NCBI GenBank assembly: GCA_934796775.1
Contig: CAKVPH010000012.1
Coordinates: 1-51,157, forward strand
Direction of reading: 5' to 3'
Source of the DNA: an uncultured Clostridia bacterium
GTDB lineage: Bacteria > Bacillota > Clostridia > Christensenellales > Borkfalkiaceae
Length of the DNA stretch: 51,157 nucleotides
The first letter of the stretch is position 1. Every line of letters starts with the position of its first letter. Positions 17,301 through 24,926 of the stretch are shown one piece after another. The notes under the pieces were generated by a model that did no database searches, was not told the DNA's origin, and was given only the letters and a program-made list of their open reading frames with translations. The position numbers and the translations under genes are program-made.

Positions 17301-19286
17301 ATCGTATCTGTATTTTGTTTCGCCGTTTTCTTCATAACTGCCGGGAACGGAAGAATAAATGTTTCCGCCGTGCGCCGTAATTTCAGGCTTGATGCCAAGC
17401 GAAGGAGTGGGACCCCAGCTTGAGAAGTCCGACATAAACGGACCTGCCTGATATTCGCTTGATATGGTAAACGTTCCTTCGCCCAAAGCCGCAAGCTTTT
17501 CGCCGTCGTCCTTAGAGATAGAAATGGTAGGAATATGTTCGGTTTTACCCATAGACATGAGTATATCGCCGTCTATATTGTTATAAATAATACATGCTAC
17601 CGCGCCGTAAGCTTTTGCAAGAGCCGCTTTTTCTTCAAAGCTGTTATCGCCTCTTTTTACGAGAGCGATTTTGCCCTGCAATCTGTTGCCGATCGACGCA
17701 AAGTTTACGTTAAGACCTACGCCCGGAACGGTTACGTATTCAAGTGTTTTATTATAATTGCCTTTTGCATCGGGTTCGCCGAGCGCGCCTGACGCAACGA
17801 GTTCTTCAAAGAAATGGTTTTCCTGCGCGGAAATAGAGTTTGATTCTTTATAGAAGAAAATCTGACCTTCAGAGTGATCGTCACTCATATTGCCGATTAT
17901 ATATCTGCTCTTCGTCCCGCTTATAGAAGCTACCGAAAGCGCGCCTTCATAAGTGGACGGCGATCCTACCGTACCCGAATCGGGGTTGGTTACAAAGTTC
18001 GTGTTACCCTGTTCGCCGCCGAAACCCGAGCTGTAGCTGTTGCTTGCCGCGGTAATCAGGCTTATTCCGCTTTCGTTTATACGGTCGTAAACCGCGTTTA
18101 TACCTTCTTTATCCTTATCTTCGTCGCATTCGCGGGCAAAACCGCAGGACGAACCCAAAGACATGTTGATTGCGTCTACGTTGAGTTTTACCGCGTCTTC
18201 GAGTGCGGCAAGGATATCCTCGGTTTTTCCGCCTTCGCTAAGGTCGGGGAAAACTTTCATTAAGACCATCTGCGCGTCGGGCGCGATACCGTGAATTACT
18301 TCGTCGTTACCGCCGATAATACCCGCAACGTGAGTGCCGTGTTCCGAATCGTAAGGGAATACGTCGGCATCTTTATCCGCATAGTCGTAAGAAAAAGGAA
18401 TTTTATTGCTGTACCATACCTGTGAAAGTTTAAGACCTTTAGTTGTTTTTGCCGCGTTCAGCGTTGCAAGAAGCGTTTTGCCTGTTTCAGGCGAAACCTT
18501 GGTCAAAGTGTCGCGCGTTATAACGAGCGAACTCGTATCGAAATCAGGATCGTTGAACACGCGGTGACTCATATCAAAGCCGGAGTCCAGAACGGCAACG
18601 GTAGTGCCTTTACCGGTGTATGTGTGTTCTTTTCCGTCGATTCCTACAACCTTGCCGGGCTTATAAATACCAGTGTCTTCGTAAATTTCAACGGGGTTAT
18701 AGGAAACCGAATCTTCAACCGACAAACGATTGTAAGTATCGCTTAATACCACCGACTTTACGCCCGAAACGTTTTCGATTGCGGAAAGATTTTTATACTT
18801 TGTAACTACCGCCACCGCATTCATAACGGTGTCGTAAGTATATTTTACTTCGGAAATAAGATTGCGCTCGTAAAGTCTTTCAATCGTACGGTTTTGTTTG
18901 GATGAAATACTGTTTAACTGAGCTTTGCCCGAAAAACTTTCGGAGTAATCGGACGCCGACTTTGCATTCGTGCCGCCGTCATTATACGTTTCTATAATGG
19001 AATCGCCGTCTATACCGACTATTGCCACTACTTCGTCGTCCGCTTTATACCCGTTGTTTTCAATAAGATACTCCGCTTTTATCTGCGACATAACCTGTTC
19101 TTGCGTAAGTTTGTCGTCCGCCGAAAGTATTTTTAATTTTTGAGATTCTTTACTCGTGTTATTCTTTGTGGTCTGACTAATCGAACTGTTCGAACCGGCA
19201 AGTCCGGACTTTGGCAACAGCCCTACTCCTATCACCGAAACGGACATTAAAACCACCATTAACGCGGAAATAATTTTTATTCGCAT
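11322..19286 (-). CDS. Secreted subtilase (S8) with PA insert, Ig-like domains and a BspA-type leucine-rich repeat array (2654 aa)
   Basis: I place the start at 19286 (AAGGAGA 5 nt upstream, then a classic signal peptide MRIKIISALMVVLMSVSV) rather than at an in-frame ATG at 19427 that lacks these. Numbering from 19286, the catalytic triad is Asp234 (VAVLDSGFD), His316 (SEHGTHVAG) and Ser668 (SGTSMATP), with oxyanion Asn416 (TAASN). A protease-associated domain lies in ~480-605 (GKIALVKRGDNSFEEKA). An Fn3-like region follows the catalytic domain, then two Big2-like domains (~1200-1276 and ~1325-1409). Residues ~1414-2360 hold a long run of LRR_5/BspA repeats built on IGxxAFxxCxxLxxVxLP. The C-terminus is alpha-helical and ends in one hydrophobic segment plus RKFH, a likely membrane anchor. 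The N-terminal ~180 residues probably include an inhibitor-like propeptide. It should be a cell-bound protease whose repeat arm binds other surfaces or substrates. Confidence 0.92.
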   Translation of the reverse strand: MRIKIISALMVVLMSVSVIGVGLLPKSGLAGSNSSISQTTKNNTSKESQKLKILSADDKLTQEQVMSQIKAEYLIENNGYKADDEVVAIVGIDGDSIIETYNDGGTNAKSASDYSESFSGKAQLNSISSKQNRTIERLYERNLISEVKYTYDTVMNAVAVVTKYKNLSAIENVSGVKSVVLSDTYNRLSVEDSVSYNPVEIYEDTGIYKPGKVVGIDGKEHTYTGKGTTVAVLDSGFDMSHRVFNDPDFDTSSLVITRDTLTKVSPETGKTLLATLNAAKTTKGLKLSQVWYSNKIPFSYDYADKDADVFPYDSEHGTHVAGIIGGNDEVIHGIAPDAQMVLMKVFPDLSEGGKTEDILAALEDAVKLNVDAINMSLGSSCGFARECDEDKDKEGINAVYDRINESGISLITAASNSYSSGFGGEQGNTNFVTNPDSGTVGSPSTYEGALSVASISGTKSRYIIGNMSDDHSEGQIFFYKESNSISAQENHFFEELVASGALGEPDAKGNYNKTLEYVTVPGVGLNVNFASIGNRLQGKIALVKRGDNSFEEKAALAKAYGAVACIIYNNIDGDILMSMGKTEHIPTISISKDDGEKLAALGEGTFTISSEYQAGPFMSDFSSWGPTPSLGIKPEITAHGGNIYSSVPGSYEENGETKYRYDHLSGTSMATPNLCGIVILIRQYIKDNYKDLTDKQVKDLTNQLMMSTADIIMNEESNPYSPRKQGAGLANFAKTVKTKAYITVDGSDRTKLELKDDPMRTGVYKMAMNIVNLSGDELYYDCSLIGMTESVSSSDEKHVAETPYVLGKNITVKADGKEVTGSKIKVGAKSTVKVEVVYTLDEQDKVYIESHFENGMYVEGFVKFKAEGDEVDLNIPFLAFYGDWTEAPMFDVDYYEVESTAHDASLSDDDDEKIKADYYATTPYGSYFYNYMIPLGTYLYTTGSYDEIPATRERIAISDSLGTIDGIKAIAAGLLRGAKRMDYQIVDKVTGEVMWTYVDYNANKSYSNGASPVPYYDDLNVSPSEIGLINNRQYTFSMTGVLDYDSGREQNNKNNSFSFDFYLDNEAPVLRDVTYEKEYNESEDKYHYYVTMKIYDNQYAMSVAPIIFTSSSSYTFLSDNPIPINSERGKESIVTFEITDYLEAIYSDALIPNALVFSIDDYALNSNIFICQLPGTKGEFKFTKTGRENGEDLIILSAYENDIIDLKQYLYTADTTIGENRENLEYLKHLVWISSNEDIVEVSEGVIKAKASGRATITAREKMDGKQAVIIINVKKNKDEVSLYSGGTGVELPDSLEDLEFDRFETVFAFARAAQTSEIGKTGDVNYFSANSGVSMYPGESIKLYYRMNPWYLESDYTLAYESNNPSIASVDENGVVKALAEGEAVITLTATDKNGVVSYISATASISVKSPFVIENRTLIAYKGMGGDVVIPDDEGILYIGAYAFCLYTTDNNIKLEDDDYDANKIPDGNKLVTSVEIPEGVENIQKYAFYNCTQLEKVILPSTVKYIREYAFAGAKNLKDIYTRTTQKDATGNYILSARGELGANTIVLGARAFKDCRKLDVINLAKLTSIGERAFEGCSSLKSVDLTTLRNSGKEIFKDCTALKSAKMNEYTKLSYAMFVNTGFEEITIYEKIAIPEFCFANCENLKKVTLANSLETIGKGAFSQAVSLNEFNFSQKQSGELTIGEQAFYLDAALEEFTLPDGKISFGSYAFYLCDNLSTIKLSANTELGSATGTVLQGTAFTNYKAGKTARFIVDAGNPLYSAAGENSWLLSKDGNTILYAVVSEDMGDVVIDGSKYNRIAESAFAGMPVKSLTIINADNFEIGAYAFANCENLEKIVLPENGSVTIGAFAFAYAGRKVVGQTATYTELAVENLDKVTGSKGSDGIGEYAFTGSGLRNVVLGKGVYVGEGAFYNSMIESAVIDTDSVFGMGAFQSCIRLKSVEFVKPEAGNKGNVSLGEAMFARSTAITGTINLTDITEEIPAQLFYGCRGILAVTLGGVKKIGNSAFAECASLRAVTFTEEGEADALEIIGDYAFGKYTTTGGSPVFTSINLPSTLKKIGEGAFLGCEGLTKVTIPEGVTFDKDDITVSDEETKIMHFTGEYVFFGCSRLAEVNLPDSVTLIGNYMFANCISIEKVNFKNVRIIGDYAFTQPLSTSTERTLKNFNFESVISIGEAAFANNEVLSCEINAPVLESIGMYAFKDTNVSAVKAPILKVIEDYAFNSVALRSNNSLKQIELTDAIEKVGKAAFAGCSAFERFIYTENGKVVVTKDINDYASIEDGVLYTKMPSGNYQLTCVPANWKVDGIVKRDLKVKDGVYRIEFYAGSANTNINSIILPETLKLIGNYAFYGYTGLLGEDDDIKVVFHSYEAPTLENSYDSSSKLSETAAGYGLLHPYMNLFSLELSYYNFVDLAGANKPINIWLPRTLSGTTEGYDSLVYRAVFGDSAVTDYSYLAMDTNMSSFIEYAKILVDIDATREFALSDEKAVSNAVNAYNAVDVEGAENFYGKKEDKPFTEAEWNKYCEVTLKAKEIIRKLKIKKMSDEVKALDKDLLNLPDKFTAADIELLYTITERLDNSQRSLYNLEKYDALIAAFGEYMNKANNEISSITDTVFNGAGEHSGSNASASAGISSLLAALGGTVYAILRKFH

Positions 19287-19457
19287 GTTTCTCCTTGTAT
19301 ATAAACTTCTGTAACAGAAGCTCTTTTGATTATTGTTGCGCCTTGTTTTTGCAAACTCAAACAGAAAAACCGTTTGAATTATGCCGTTTTTTGTGAGCCG
19401 ATGTTTTAAACGCTCACGCTTTTTCAATATTTTTAAAAAGACTTTATATCACTTCTG

Positions 19458-19503
19458 CCTAAAAATAACTTAAAATTTTATTCAACCTAAAAATAACTTA
19501 AAA
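19458..19503. repeat. Two 18-bp direct repeats upstream of the subtilase gene
   Basis: CCTAAAAATAACTTAAAA occurs at 19458-19475 and again at 19486-19503, a 28-bp period, in the AT-rich gap between the 81-residue gene and the subtilase start. The spacing puts both copies on roughly the same DNA face for a slightly stretched helix. They could be regulator sites for the subtilase operon or a local duplication. Confidence 0.7.
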
Positions 19504-19520
19504 ATTTTTTTATTTTCTTT

Positions 19521-19766
19521 TTAATTAAGCCAAAGCCTTACCAGCAATGCCGCGGCAAAAAAACACGCCGCCGCACCCAGAAAAATAGGCAGGTAATAGG
19601 CAAACGCAGCTTTTATCATTGCCCTGCGCTCGCCTTTAGTAACCGAAACGCTTTGTTTTTTAACTCTCGTTCCGGACGGAACGTTAGACATATCGTACAC
19701 GGTATGCCCGTCGTCTATATATTCGGTCTTTTTTTTGGTCTTTTTGTCTTTTACGTCGTTTTTCAC
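19521..19766 (-). CDS. Small membrane protein at the end of the opp operon (81 aa)
   Basis: A GTG start at 19766 has AAGGAGA nine nucleotides upstream. The first ~45 residues are highly charged and lysine-rich (DKKTKKKTEYIDDG), and residues ~50-80 form a hydrophobic region (AFAYYLPIFLGAAACFFAAALLV), probably one or two membrane segments. It follows oppF by only 12 bp, so it is translated from the same message. I do not recognise the family. A cytoplasmic basic tail plus a short membrane hairpin would fit a small accessory subunit of the transporter, but this is inferred from position only. Confidence 0.7.
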   Translation of the reverse strand: MKNDVKDKKTKKKTEYIDDGHTVYDMSNVPSGTRVKKQSVSVTKGERRAMIKAAFAYYLPIFLGAAACFFAAALLVRLWLN

Positions 19767-19778
19767 GGCGTTCTCTCC

Positions 19779-20987
19779 TTATTTTGCGGAATCGTCTTTG
19801 CTTTTATCGGTTTTTTCGCCGTTTTTTTCCGCTATATTTTCCGATTTATCTTTAACGAAAAACTTTTTGACTTTTGCGGTAAAGCCGTTGTTTTTAATAA
19901 ATTCCTTTTTAGCTTCTTCTTCGGCTTTGATTCGATCTTCTTCCGCTTTTATTTCAAAATACTCTTTATCGTAAGAATCGAGATTTGACATTACCTCTTT
20001 ATCGTATAAATGGCAGGCTACGAAATGCCCGGGCTTAACTTCGTTGTAAACGGGAGTTTTGAATTTACAAACGTTCATACATTCCGAACAGCGAGTATGG
20101 AATTTACAGCCCTTGGGCGGATTTGCTGGCGACGGGATATCGCCGGCAAGTATGATTCGGTGCATTTTTACGTCCGGATCGGGAACGGGAACGGCAGAGA
20201 ACAACGCCTTTGTGTAAGGATGCATGGGGTTTGCGAATATTTCATCGGTATCCCCGAGTTCCATCATATTGCCGAGATACATTACAAGTATTCTGTCGGT
20301 AATGTATTTAACAACCGAAAGATCGTGCGATATGAACAAATAAGTGAGGTTCATATTGCGTTGCAGATCTTTTAAAAGATTGATTATCTGTGCCTGAATG
20401 GAAACGTCAAGTGCGGAAACGGGTTCGTCGCATATGACGAGTTTCGGGTTTACGGCAAGCGCTCTCGCAATACAAATTCTCTGACGCTGTCCGCCTGAAA
20501 ATTCGTGGGCATATCTGTCAAAATACTGCGGCTGAAGTCCGCATTTTTTCATTATATCCAAAACGTAAGAATGAACTTCGTTTTTAGGCACTATGTTATG
20601 TACTGTTACGGCTTCCGAAATAATGTTTCCTACCGTCATTCTGGGCGGCAGCGAAGAATACGGATCCTGAAATATAAGCTGAATATCCGTGCGGTATTTG
20701 GCAAGTTCGCCGCGTTTAAGATTTGTTATATCGTCGCCTTCAAACTCAATTTTACCGCCGTCAGGCTGGTATAACCTTATTATAGTTCTGCCGAGCGTGG
20801 TTTTTCCGCAACCCGATTCGCCTACTACGCCGAGCGTAGTTCCCGCTTCCAGATCGAAAGAAACGTCGTCAACGGCTTTTAAATACACGAGCGGTTTGCC
20901 AAAAAGCGTCTTTTTTATGGGGAAATACTTTTTCAGATTTTTAACCCGAAGAATGTATTTTGTATTTGTATCGTTATTCGTACTCAT
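19779..20987 (-). CDS. oppF: Oligopeptide/dipeptide ABC transporter ATP-binding protein (OppF type, 402 aa)
   Basis: This is one of two ATPases that drive peptide import from the cytoplasmic face. Visible motifs are Walker A GESGCGKTT, signature FSGGQRQR, Walker B LVICDEP with D-loop SALD, and switch His in FISHD. After the ABC core comes the oligopeptide-transporter C-terminal region with a cysteine cluster (CKFHTRCSECMNVC) typical of OppD/OppF. The last ~70 residues are an unusual, highly charged tail (EAKKEFIKNN to the end) that normal OppF proteins of ~310-330 residues lack. The start at 20987 has GAGGAATGAG upstream, which overlaps the end of oppD (4 bp between the genes). It works with OppD, B, C and A encoded upstream. 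Confidence 0.93.
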   Translation of the reverse strand: MSTNNDTNTKYILRVKNLKKYFPIKKTLFGKPLVYLKAVDDVSFDLEAGTTLGVVGESGCGKTTLGRTIIRLYQPDGGKIEFEGDDITNLKRGELAKYRTDIQLIFQDPYSSLPPRMTVGNIISEAVTVHNIVPKNEVHSYVLDIMKKCGLQPQYFDRYAHEFSGGQRQRICIARALAVNPKLVICDEPVSALDVSIQAQIINLLKDLQRNMNLTYLFISHDLSVVKYITDRILVMYLGNMMELGDTDEIFANPMHPYTKALFSAVPVPDPDVKMHRIILAGDIPSPANPPKGCKFHTRCSECMNVCKFKTPVYNEVKPGHFVACHLYDKEVMSNLDSYDKEYFEIKAEEDRIKAEEEAKKEFIKNNGFTAKVKKFFVKDKSENIAEKNGEKTDKSKDDSAK

Positions 20988-20991
20988 AATC

Positions 20992-22155
20992 TCATTCCTC
21001 GTATAAATGGCAGGACACGTAATGATTTTCGCCTACCTTGCGTTCACACGGATACGCGCCGCTACACTTTGCAATGCATTTTGTGCATCTGTTTTTAAAA
21101 TAGCAGGTATCCGGAAGGTTTATGGGGTTAGGAACCTGTCCCGGAATGGAATACAAAGGTTCGTTGGAATCCGAAGTTATAAGCGGTTTGCTCTTCTGAA
21201 GCCCTATCGTATAAGGGTGGCAAGGATTATGGAAAATGTCCTTCGCACTCCCCCTTTCAATAACTTTGCCGGCATACATTACCACAACTTCGTCCGCCAT
21301 TTCGGCAATAACACCCAAATCGTGAGTTATAAGCATTATCGAACAGCCCTGCGTTTTTTGAAGGTCTTTTAAAAGTTCGAGTATCTGCGCCTGAATGGTT
21401 ACGTCGAGCGCAGTCGTGGGCTCGTCCGCAATTATCAGTTTGGGATTCCCCGCGAGCGCCATAGCAATCATTACTCTCTGTCTCATACCGCCTGATAATT
21501 CGTGCGGGTATGCTGCGTAAAACCGCTCCGGCATGGAGATTCCTACTTTTTTAAGCATCTCTATACTGTACTCTTTAACTTCCTGCTTGGTCATTTCAGG
21601 TCTGTGCAAAAAGCATACTTCGTCGAGCTGATAACCTATTGTAAATACGGGGTTCAAACTCGTCATAGGCTCCTGGAATATCATAGTGATATCCTGTCCG
21701 CGGATTTTGTGCATGGCTTCGGTCGGCATTTTAGTTATATCGTAGCCGAGTTTTCTGCCTTCTGCGTCATAACCCGCGGCGTCGCTGTTAAATCTGATAG
21801 CTCCGCCCGTTATCTGACCTTGCGGCGCCTGCACAAGCTGCATTATGGATAGCGACGTAACGCTTTTACCGCAGCCCGATTCGCCTACAACGCCGACTAT
21901 TTTATTTTTAGGAATACTGAACGAAACGCCGTTTACCGACTTAACCGTTCCCCTGTCCGTAAAAAAGCTTGTGTGCAAATCGTCTATTTCAACAATATTG
22001 TTTTCATCTGCCATCACCGTGGAATATTCCGCTTCGCTTAGCTTTCTGCGCTTTTGCGCTTCGTAATACTTCATCTGGCGAATGTTGTATTTAATTATTT
22101 CGCGACTTTCCTTAATAGTAAGGTATCCGCTGTCTTTTTTCTGTTTATCGTTCAT
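20992..22155 (-). CDS. oppD: Oligopeptide/dipeptide ABC transporter ATP-binding protein (OppD type, 387 aa)
   Basis: This is the second cytoplasmic ATPase of the importer. It has Walker A GESGCGKSV, signature LSGGMRQR, Walker B LIIADEP followed by TTALD, and switch His in LITHDLG. The C-terminal peptide-transporter region contains the expected Cys cluster (CYFKNRCTKCIAKC). The N-terminal ~50 residues, rich in Lys, Glu and Tyr (ESREIIKYNIRQMKYYEAQKR), precede the usual start of the ABC domain and are longer than normal. It is separated from oppC by 131 bp that hold one copy of the dispersed hairpin element, and it runs directly into oppF. Confidence 0.93.
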   Translation of the reverse strand: MNDKQKKDSGYLTIKESREIIKYNIRQMKYYEAQKRRKLSEAEYSTVMADENNIVEIDDLHTSFFTDRGTVKSVNGVSFSIPKNKIVGVVGESGCGKSVTSLSIMQLVQAPQGQITGGAIRFNSDAAGYDAEGRKLGYDITKMPTEAMHKIRGQDITMIFQEPMTSLNPVFTIGYQLDEVCFLHRPEMTKQEVKEYSIEMLKKVGISMPERFYAAYPHELSGGMRQRVMIAMALAGNPKLIIADEPTTALDVTIQAQILELLKDLQKTQGCSIMLITHDLGVIAEMADEVVVMYAGKVIERGSAKDIFHNPCHPYTIGLQKSKPLITSDSNEPLYSIPGQVPNPINLPDTCYFKNRCTKCIAKCSGAYPCERKVGENHYVSCHLYEE

Positions 22156-22207
22156 TATATAAAATCCTTATCTGTGCGACTGCCCGTCTGAAATACTTAT
22201 TTTTCAT

Positions 22208-22243
22208 AAAAAGTCGGGCTATAGCGCGATTAACGCACTTTTT
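22208..22243. repeat. Dispersed hairpin element, copy H (variant core) between oppC and oppD
   Basis: AAAAAGT (22208-22214) and ACTTTTT (22237-22243) bracket a core that reads GCTATAGCGCGATTA, close to the GCTATAAGTCGATTA core of the other copies. It lies 44 bp past the oppC stop, inside what should be one operon, so it cannot be an absolute terminator. Confidence 0.55.
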
Positions 22244-22286
22244 TACAACTTTTTGTAAGTTTACGCAAAGTATTCTATGTAAGCCG

Positions 22287-23438
22287 TTACTTTCTTGCTT
22301 TTGGGTCCATAGCGTCGCGCAGACCGTCGCCTATAAAGTTAAATCCGAGTACTGCAATAACTATTAAAATACCTGCGGGCAACCACATATTCATATGGAA
22401 CTGCAATATGTCCGTTTCGTTAGCAGTAGCTATCATCGTTCCCCAGGCAGCTTTCGGGGGCTGTACGCCAAGCCCTAAATAGCTGAGCGTGGATTCGTAA
22501 AGTATTACACTGCCAAGACCTAACGTCATTGAAACTATAAGTTGCGGCATGACGTTCGGCAGAAGATGAACAAATATTCTACGCCATACGGGAATACCCA
22601 TAACTTCGGTTGCAGTCATATATTCCTGCTCGCGAAGAGAAAGAATTTGTCCGCGGACAAGTCTTGCGACGCCGCTCCAGCCGAACAGCGTAATTATTAC
22701 CATAAGCAGATAAATTCGCTGATCCGAAGGAACATTCCAGGATTCTATTACCGCAGACGCAATAAGCAGAATGGGCAGAGTAGGAATACAGTTGAATATA
22801 TCGACTATACGCATTATTATCTGATCCGCCCAGCCGCCGAAATAACCGGCTATACCGCCCATTAAAACGCCGAGTACGGTTTCGAGAATAACCACAATAA
22901 ACCCGATTGTCAGCGAAATTTTACCGCCTGCCATAAGCCTTACGAATATATCGTAACCGCTTTTATCAGTTCCGAGAATATGGTCTTTTGACGGCGGAGC
23001 GAGTGTATTCTGCCCGGAAACCAAAGTAAAGTACATCTTAACTTTAATTTCTTCGCCGTTTTCGGTATAGTTTGCATCGATAACTTCGTTTTCGATTTTT
23101 CCGCTTTCATCGGGAACGTCATCGCTCCACTTGGTATAAATAACCGGTCCTAAAAAAGAGAAAGCAAACAAAAATACTATCATCACTATTCCCACAATGG
23201 ACAGTTTAGAGCGGAAAAATCTGCGCATAACCAGCCTTGCGGGACTCATTTCTTTATAAGTTTGTTCAAACTCCTCGCCGTTTTTGGTTTCGGATTCAAC
23301 AGTTTTACTTTCTTCTTCGGTGCTTTCGTCTTTTATTACCTTTTCGGCTTCAACCGTTTCTTCGGTTAAAATCTCAGGAGTGTTTTCGACGTATTCCGCG
23401 TTGTTTTCGTTTATTACGTTTTGTATTTTTTCATCCAT
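22287..23438 (-). CDS. oppC: Oligopeptide ABC transporter permease (OppC type, 383 aa)
   Basis: I prefer the ATG at 23438, which has GGAG nine nucleotides upstream; an in-frame TTG at 23453 would lie on that site. This is one of two inner-membrane permeases. It has an acidic N-terminal extension of ~75 residues (NENNAEYVENTPEILTEE), then a first membrane helix (LSIVGIVMIVFLFAFSFLGPV), then the family hallmark PPSKDHILGTDKSGYDIFVRLMAGG. The binding-protein-dependent transport domain carries the EAA-type loop EVMGIPVWRRIFVHLLPN that docks on the ATPases. About 25 extra residues sit between helix 1 and the GTDxxGxD motif compared with usual OppC. The C-terminus FNFIGDGLRDAMDPK is typical. Confidence 0.93.
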   Translation of the reverse strand: MDEKIQNVINENNAEYVENTPEILTEETVEAEKVIKDESTEEESKTVESETKNGEEFEQTYKEMSPARLVMRRFFRSKLSIVGIVMIVFLFAFSFLGPVIYTKWSDDVPDESGKIENEVIDANYTENGEEIKVKMYFTLVSGQNTLAPPSKDHILGTDKSGYDIFVRLMAGGKISLTIGFIVVILETVLGVLMGGIAGYFGGWADQIIMRIVDIFNCIPTLPILLIASAVIESWNVPSDQRIYLLMVIITLFGWSGVARLVRGQILSLREQEYMTATEVMGIPVWRRIFVHLLPNVMPQLIVSMTLGLGSVILYESTLSYLGLGVQPPKAAWGTMIATANETDILQFHMNMWLPAGILIVIAVLGFNFIGDGLRDAMDPKARK

Positions 23439-23442
23439 AGTC

Positions 23443-24837
23443 TTAATCTCCAAGTTTTACTCTCGGGTCTACGACCGAATACATGATATCCGAAAACAAA
23501 GTGCCTATTACCGTAAGTATTGCAAGGAACATGTTGTAGCCCATTACGAACGGAACGTCGCCTTCACGAAGTGCCTGATATGCAAGCCTTCCTATACCGT
23601 CTATACAGAAAACCTCTTCGGTTATCATCATTCCGCCGAACAGTGACGGAAGAATTCCCGCAAGCAGCGTTGCAAGAGGTATCATCGTGTTTCTGAAAGC
23701 GTGTTTGTATATAACCGTTTTTTCCGAAAGTCCTTTCGCTCGCGCGGTACGTATATAATCGGAATTAAGAACTTCAAGCGTATTCGTTCTCGTGTATCTC
23801 ATAAGTCCGCCGATTGAAAGTATTACGTTTACTAAAATAGGCAGCGCGAGATGGTGTAATATATCGCCGAATTTTGTTATAAATCCAACAAAAGTTTCGG
23901 GATAGGTTTTGTTAGTATAAATAAGACCGCTGGGCGGGAAAAGTTTAAGATCAACCGAAAAGAGCTTAATTACTATCGCCGCAAAGAAGTATGTAGGAAG
24001 CGATATACCTATCATGGTAAACACCGTTACGGTGTAATCGCGTACCGAATACTGATGCGTTGCACCGGATATTCCAAGCGGTATAGCGATAAGGAATTGC
24101 AAAAACGTAGCTACAAGCGCGATTGCAAAAGAAATCCACATGTTTTCGCTTATAACCTGCGTAACCGGTTTTTCATACTTAAACGATCTGCCAAGGTCGC
24201 CTTTTATAAGGTTGCCTATCCAGATAAAATATCCGGATAATATAGACGAAAACTTCTCGCCCGATGTTGCCAGTCGATAAACGCTGTTTGAAGATATGGC
24301 TTTTCCGTCTTTTAAAACGTTTAAAGTAACTGCATTTTCACTAGTGGAAGCAGAAAACGTTCCTACAAAAATCGGGAAAGCCGATCCTTTTTTATTAGCC
24401 GGATCTTCTTCGCTTTCGTAAATAAGAGCAACGCCCCTTTCCGTATCTATTTCCAAAGTATATTTATCGCAAGAATATTTACCGTCGATAAAGCTTTTTA
24501 AATCTTCGCTTTCGGCTCCGCCTAAAATCGCATTTTCAAAGTAAGTGGTTCTTGCCTTTTTTGTGTATTTACCCGACAGGTCATATGTTTTTCCGCCTTC
24601 CGTTTCCGCCTGATAGTTTATATCCACGGAATAGAATGCGTCGGGAACACTGAGTCCGTAAAGTTCCTTAAAACGATCTACGTCATCCTGACTTATCGCC
24701 CCGCTTTGCAGCTGCGAGCTGTATTTGATATCGATATAATCGTTAGGCATCATTCTTACGAGCGAGTAAATTATTACCGACACGCCGAACAGAATTATTA
24801 CGGAAATGCCCAGTCGTTTTAGAATATATTTCAGCAT
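23443..24837 (-). CDS. oppB: Oligopeptide ABC transporter permease with an extra extracytoplasmic domain (OppB type, 464 aa)
   Basis: The N-terminal helix MLKYILKRLGISVIILFGVSVIIYSLVR, the GNLIKGDLGRSF motif, the EAA loop (DYIRTARAKGLSEKTVIYKHAFRN) and the end YSVVDPRVKLGD identify the OppB/DppB family. Normal members are ~305-335 residues. The excess is a ~135-residue insert between ELYGLSVP and YFIWIGNLIKGDLG, which topology places outside the membrane. It contains beta-rich segments such as GGKTYDLSGKYTKKARTTYFENA and YTLEIDTERGVALIYESEED. The gene follows oppA by 89 bp with a stem-loop in between and precedes oppC by 4 bp. Confidence 0.93.
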   Translation of the reverse strand: MLKYILKRLGISVIILFGVSVIIYSLVRMMPNDYIDIKYSSQLQSGAISQDDVDRFKELYGLSVPDAFYSVDINYQAETEGGKTYDLSGKYTKKARTTYFENAILGGAESEDLKSFIDGKYSCDKYTLEIDTERGVALIYESEEDPANKKGSAFPIFVGTFSASTSENAVTLNVLKDGKAISSNSVYRLATSGEKFSSILSGYFIWIGNLIKGDLGRSFKYEKPVTQVISENMWISFAIALVATFLQFLIAIPLGISGATHQYSVRDYTVTVFTMIGISLPTYFFAAIVIKLFSVDLKLFPPSGLIYTNKTYPETFVGFITKFGDILHHLALPILVNVILSIGGLMRYTRTNTLEVLNSDYIRTARAKGLSEKTVIYKHAFRNTMIPLATLLAGILPSLFGGMMITEEVFCIDGIGRLAYQALREGDVPFVMGYNMFLAILTVIGTLFSDIMYSVVDPRVKLGD

Positions 24838-24855
24838 TTTTTATCCTTAAAATCG

Positions 24856-24885
24856 GGCGGCAAAGGCAAAACTGCGTTTGCCGCC
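24856..24885 (-). promoter_or_regulatory. Intercistronic stem-loop between oppA and oppB
   Basis: GGCGGCAAA (24856-24864) and TTTGCCGCC (24877-24885) form a perfect 9-bp stem with a 12-nt loop. It has no run of U directly after it on the minus strand. A hairpin here is expected to stabilise or partly end the message after the binding-protein gene, giving more OppA than permease. Confidence 0.55.
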
Positions 24886-24926
24886 TTGCGTTTTGTAAAT
24901 TTGTTGTAGCAAGTTTTTAGTTACTC

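Noticed and set aside
19287..19427. Upstream in-frame start for the subtilase, adding 47 residues
   Set aside because: It lacks a ribosome site, would put a basic stretch before the signal peptide, and a good site precedes the ATG at 19286.
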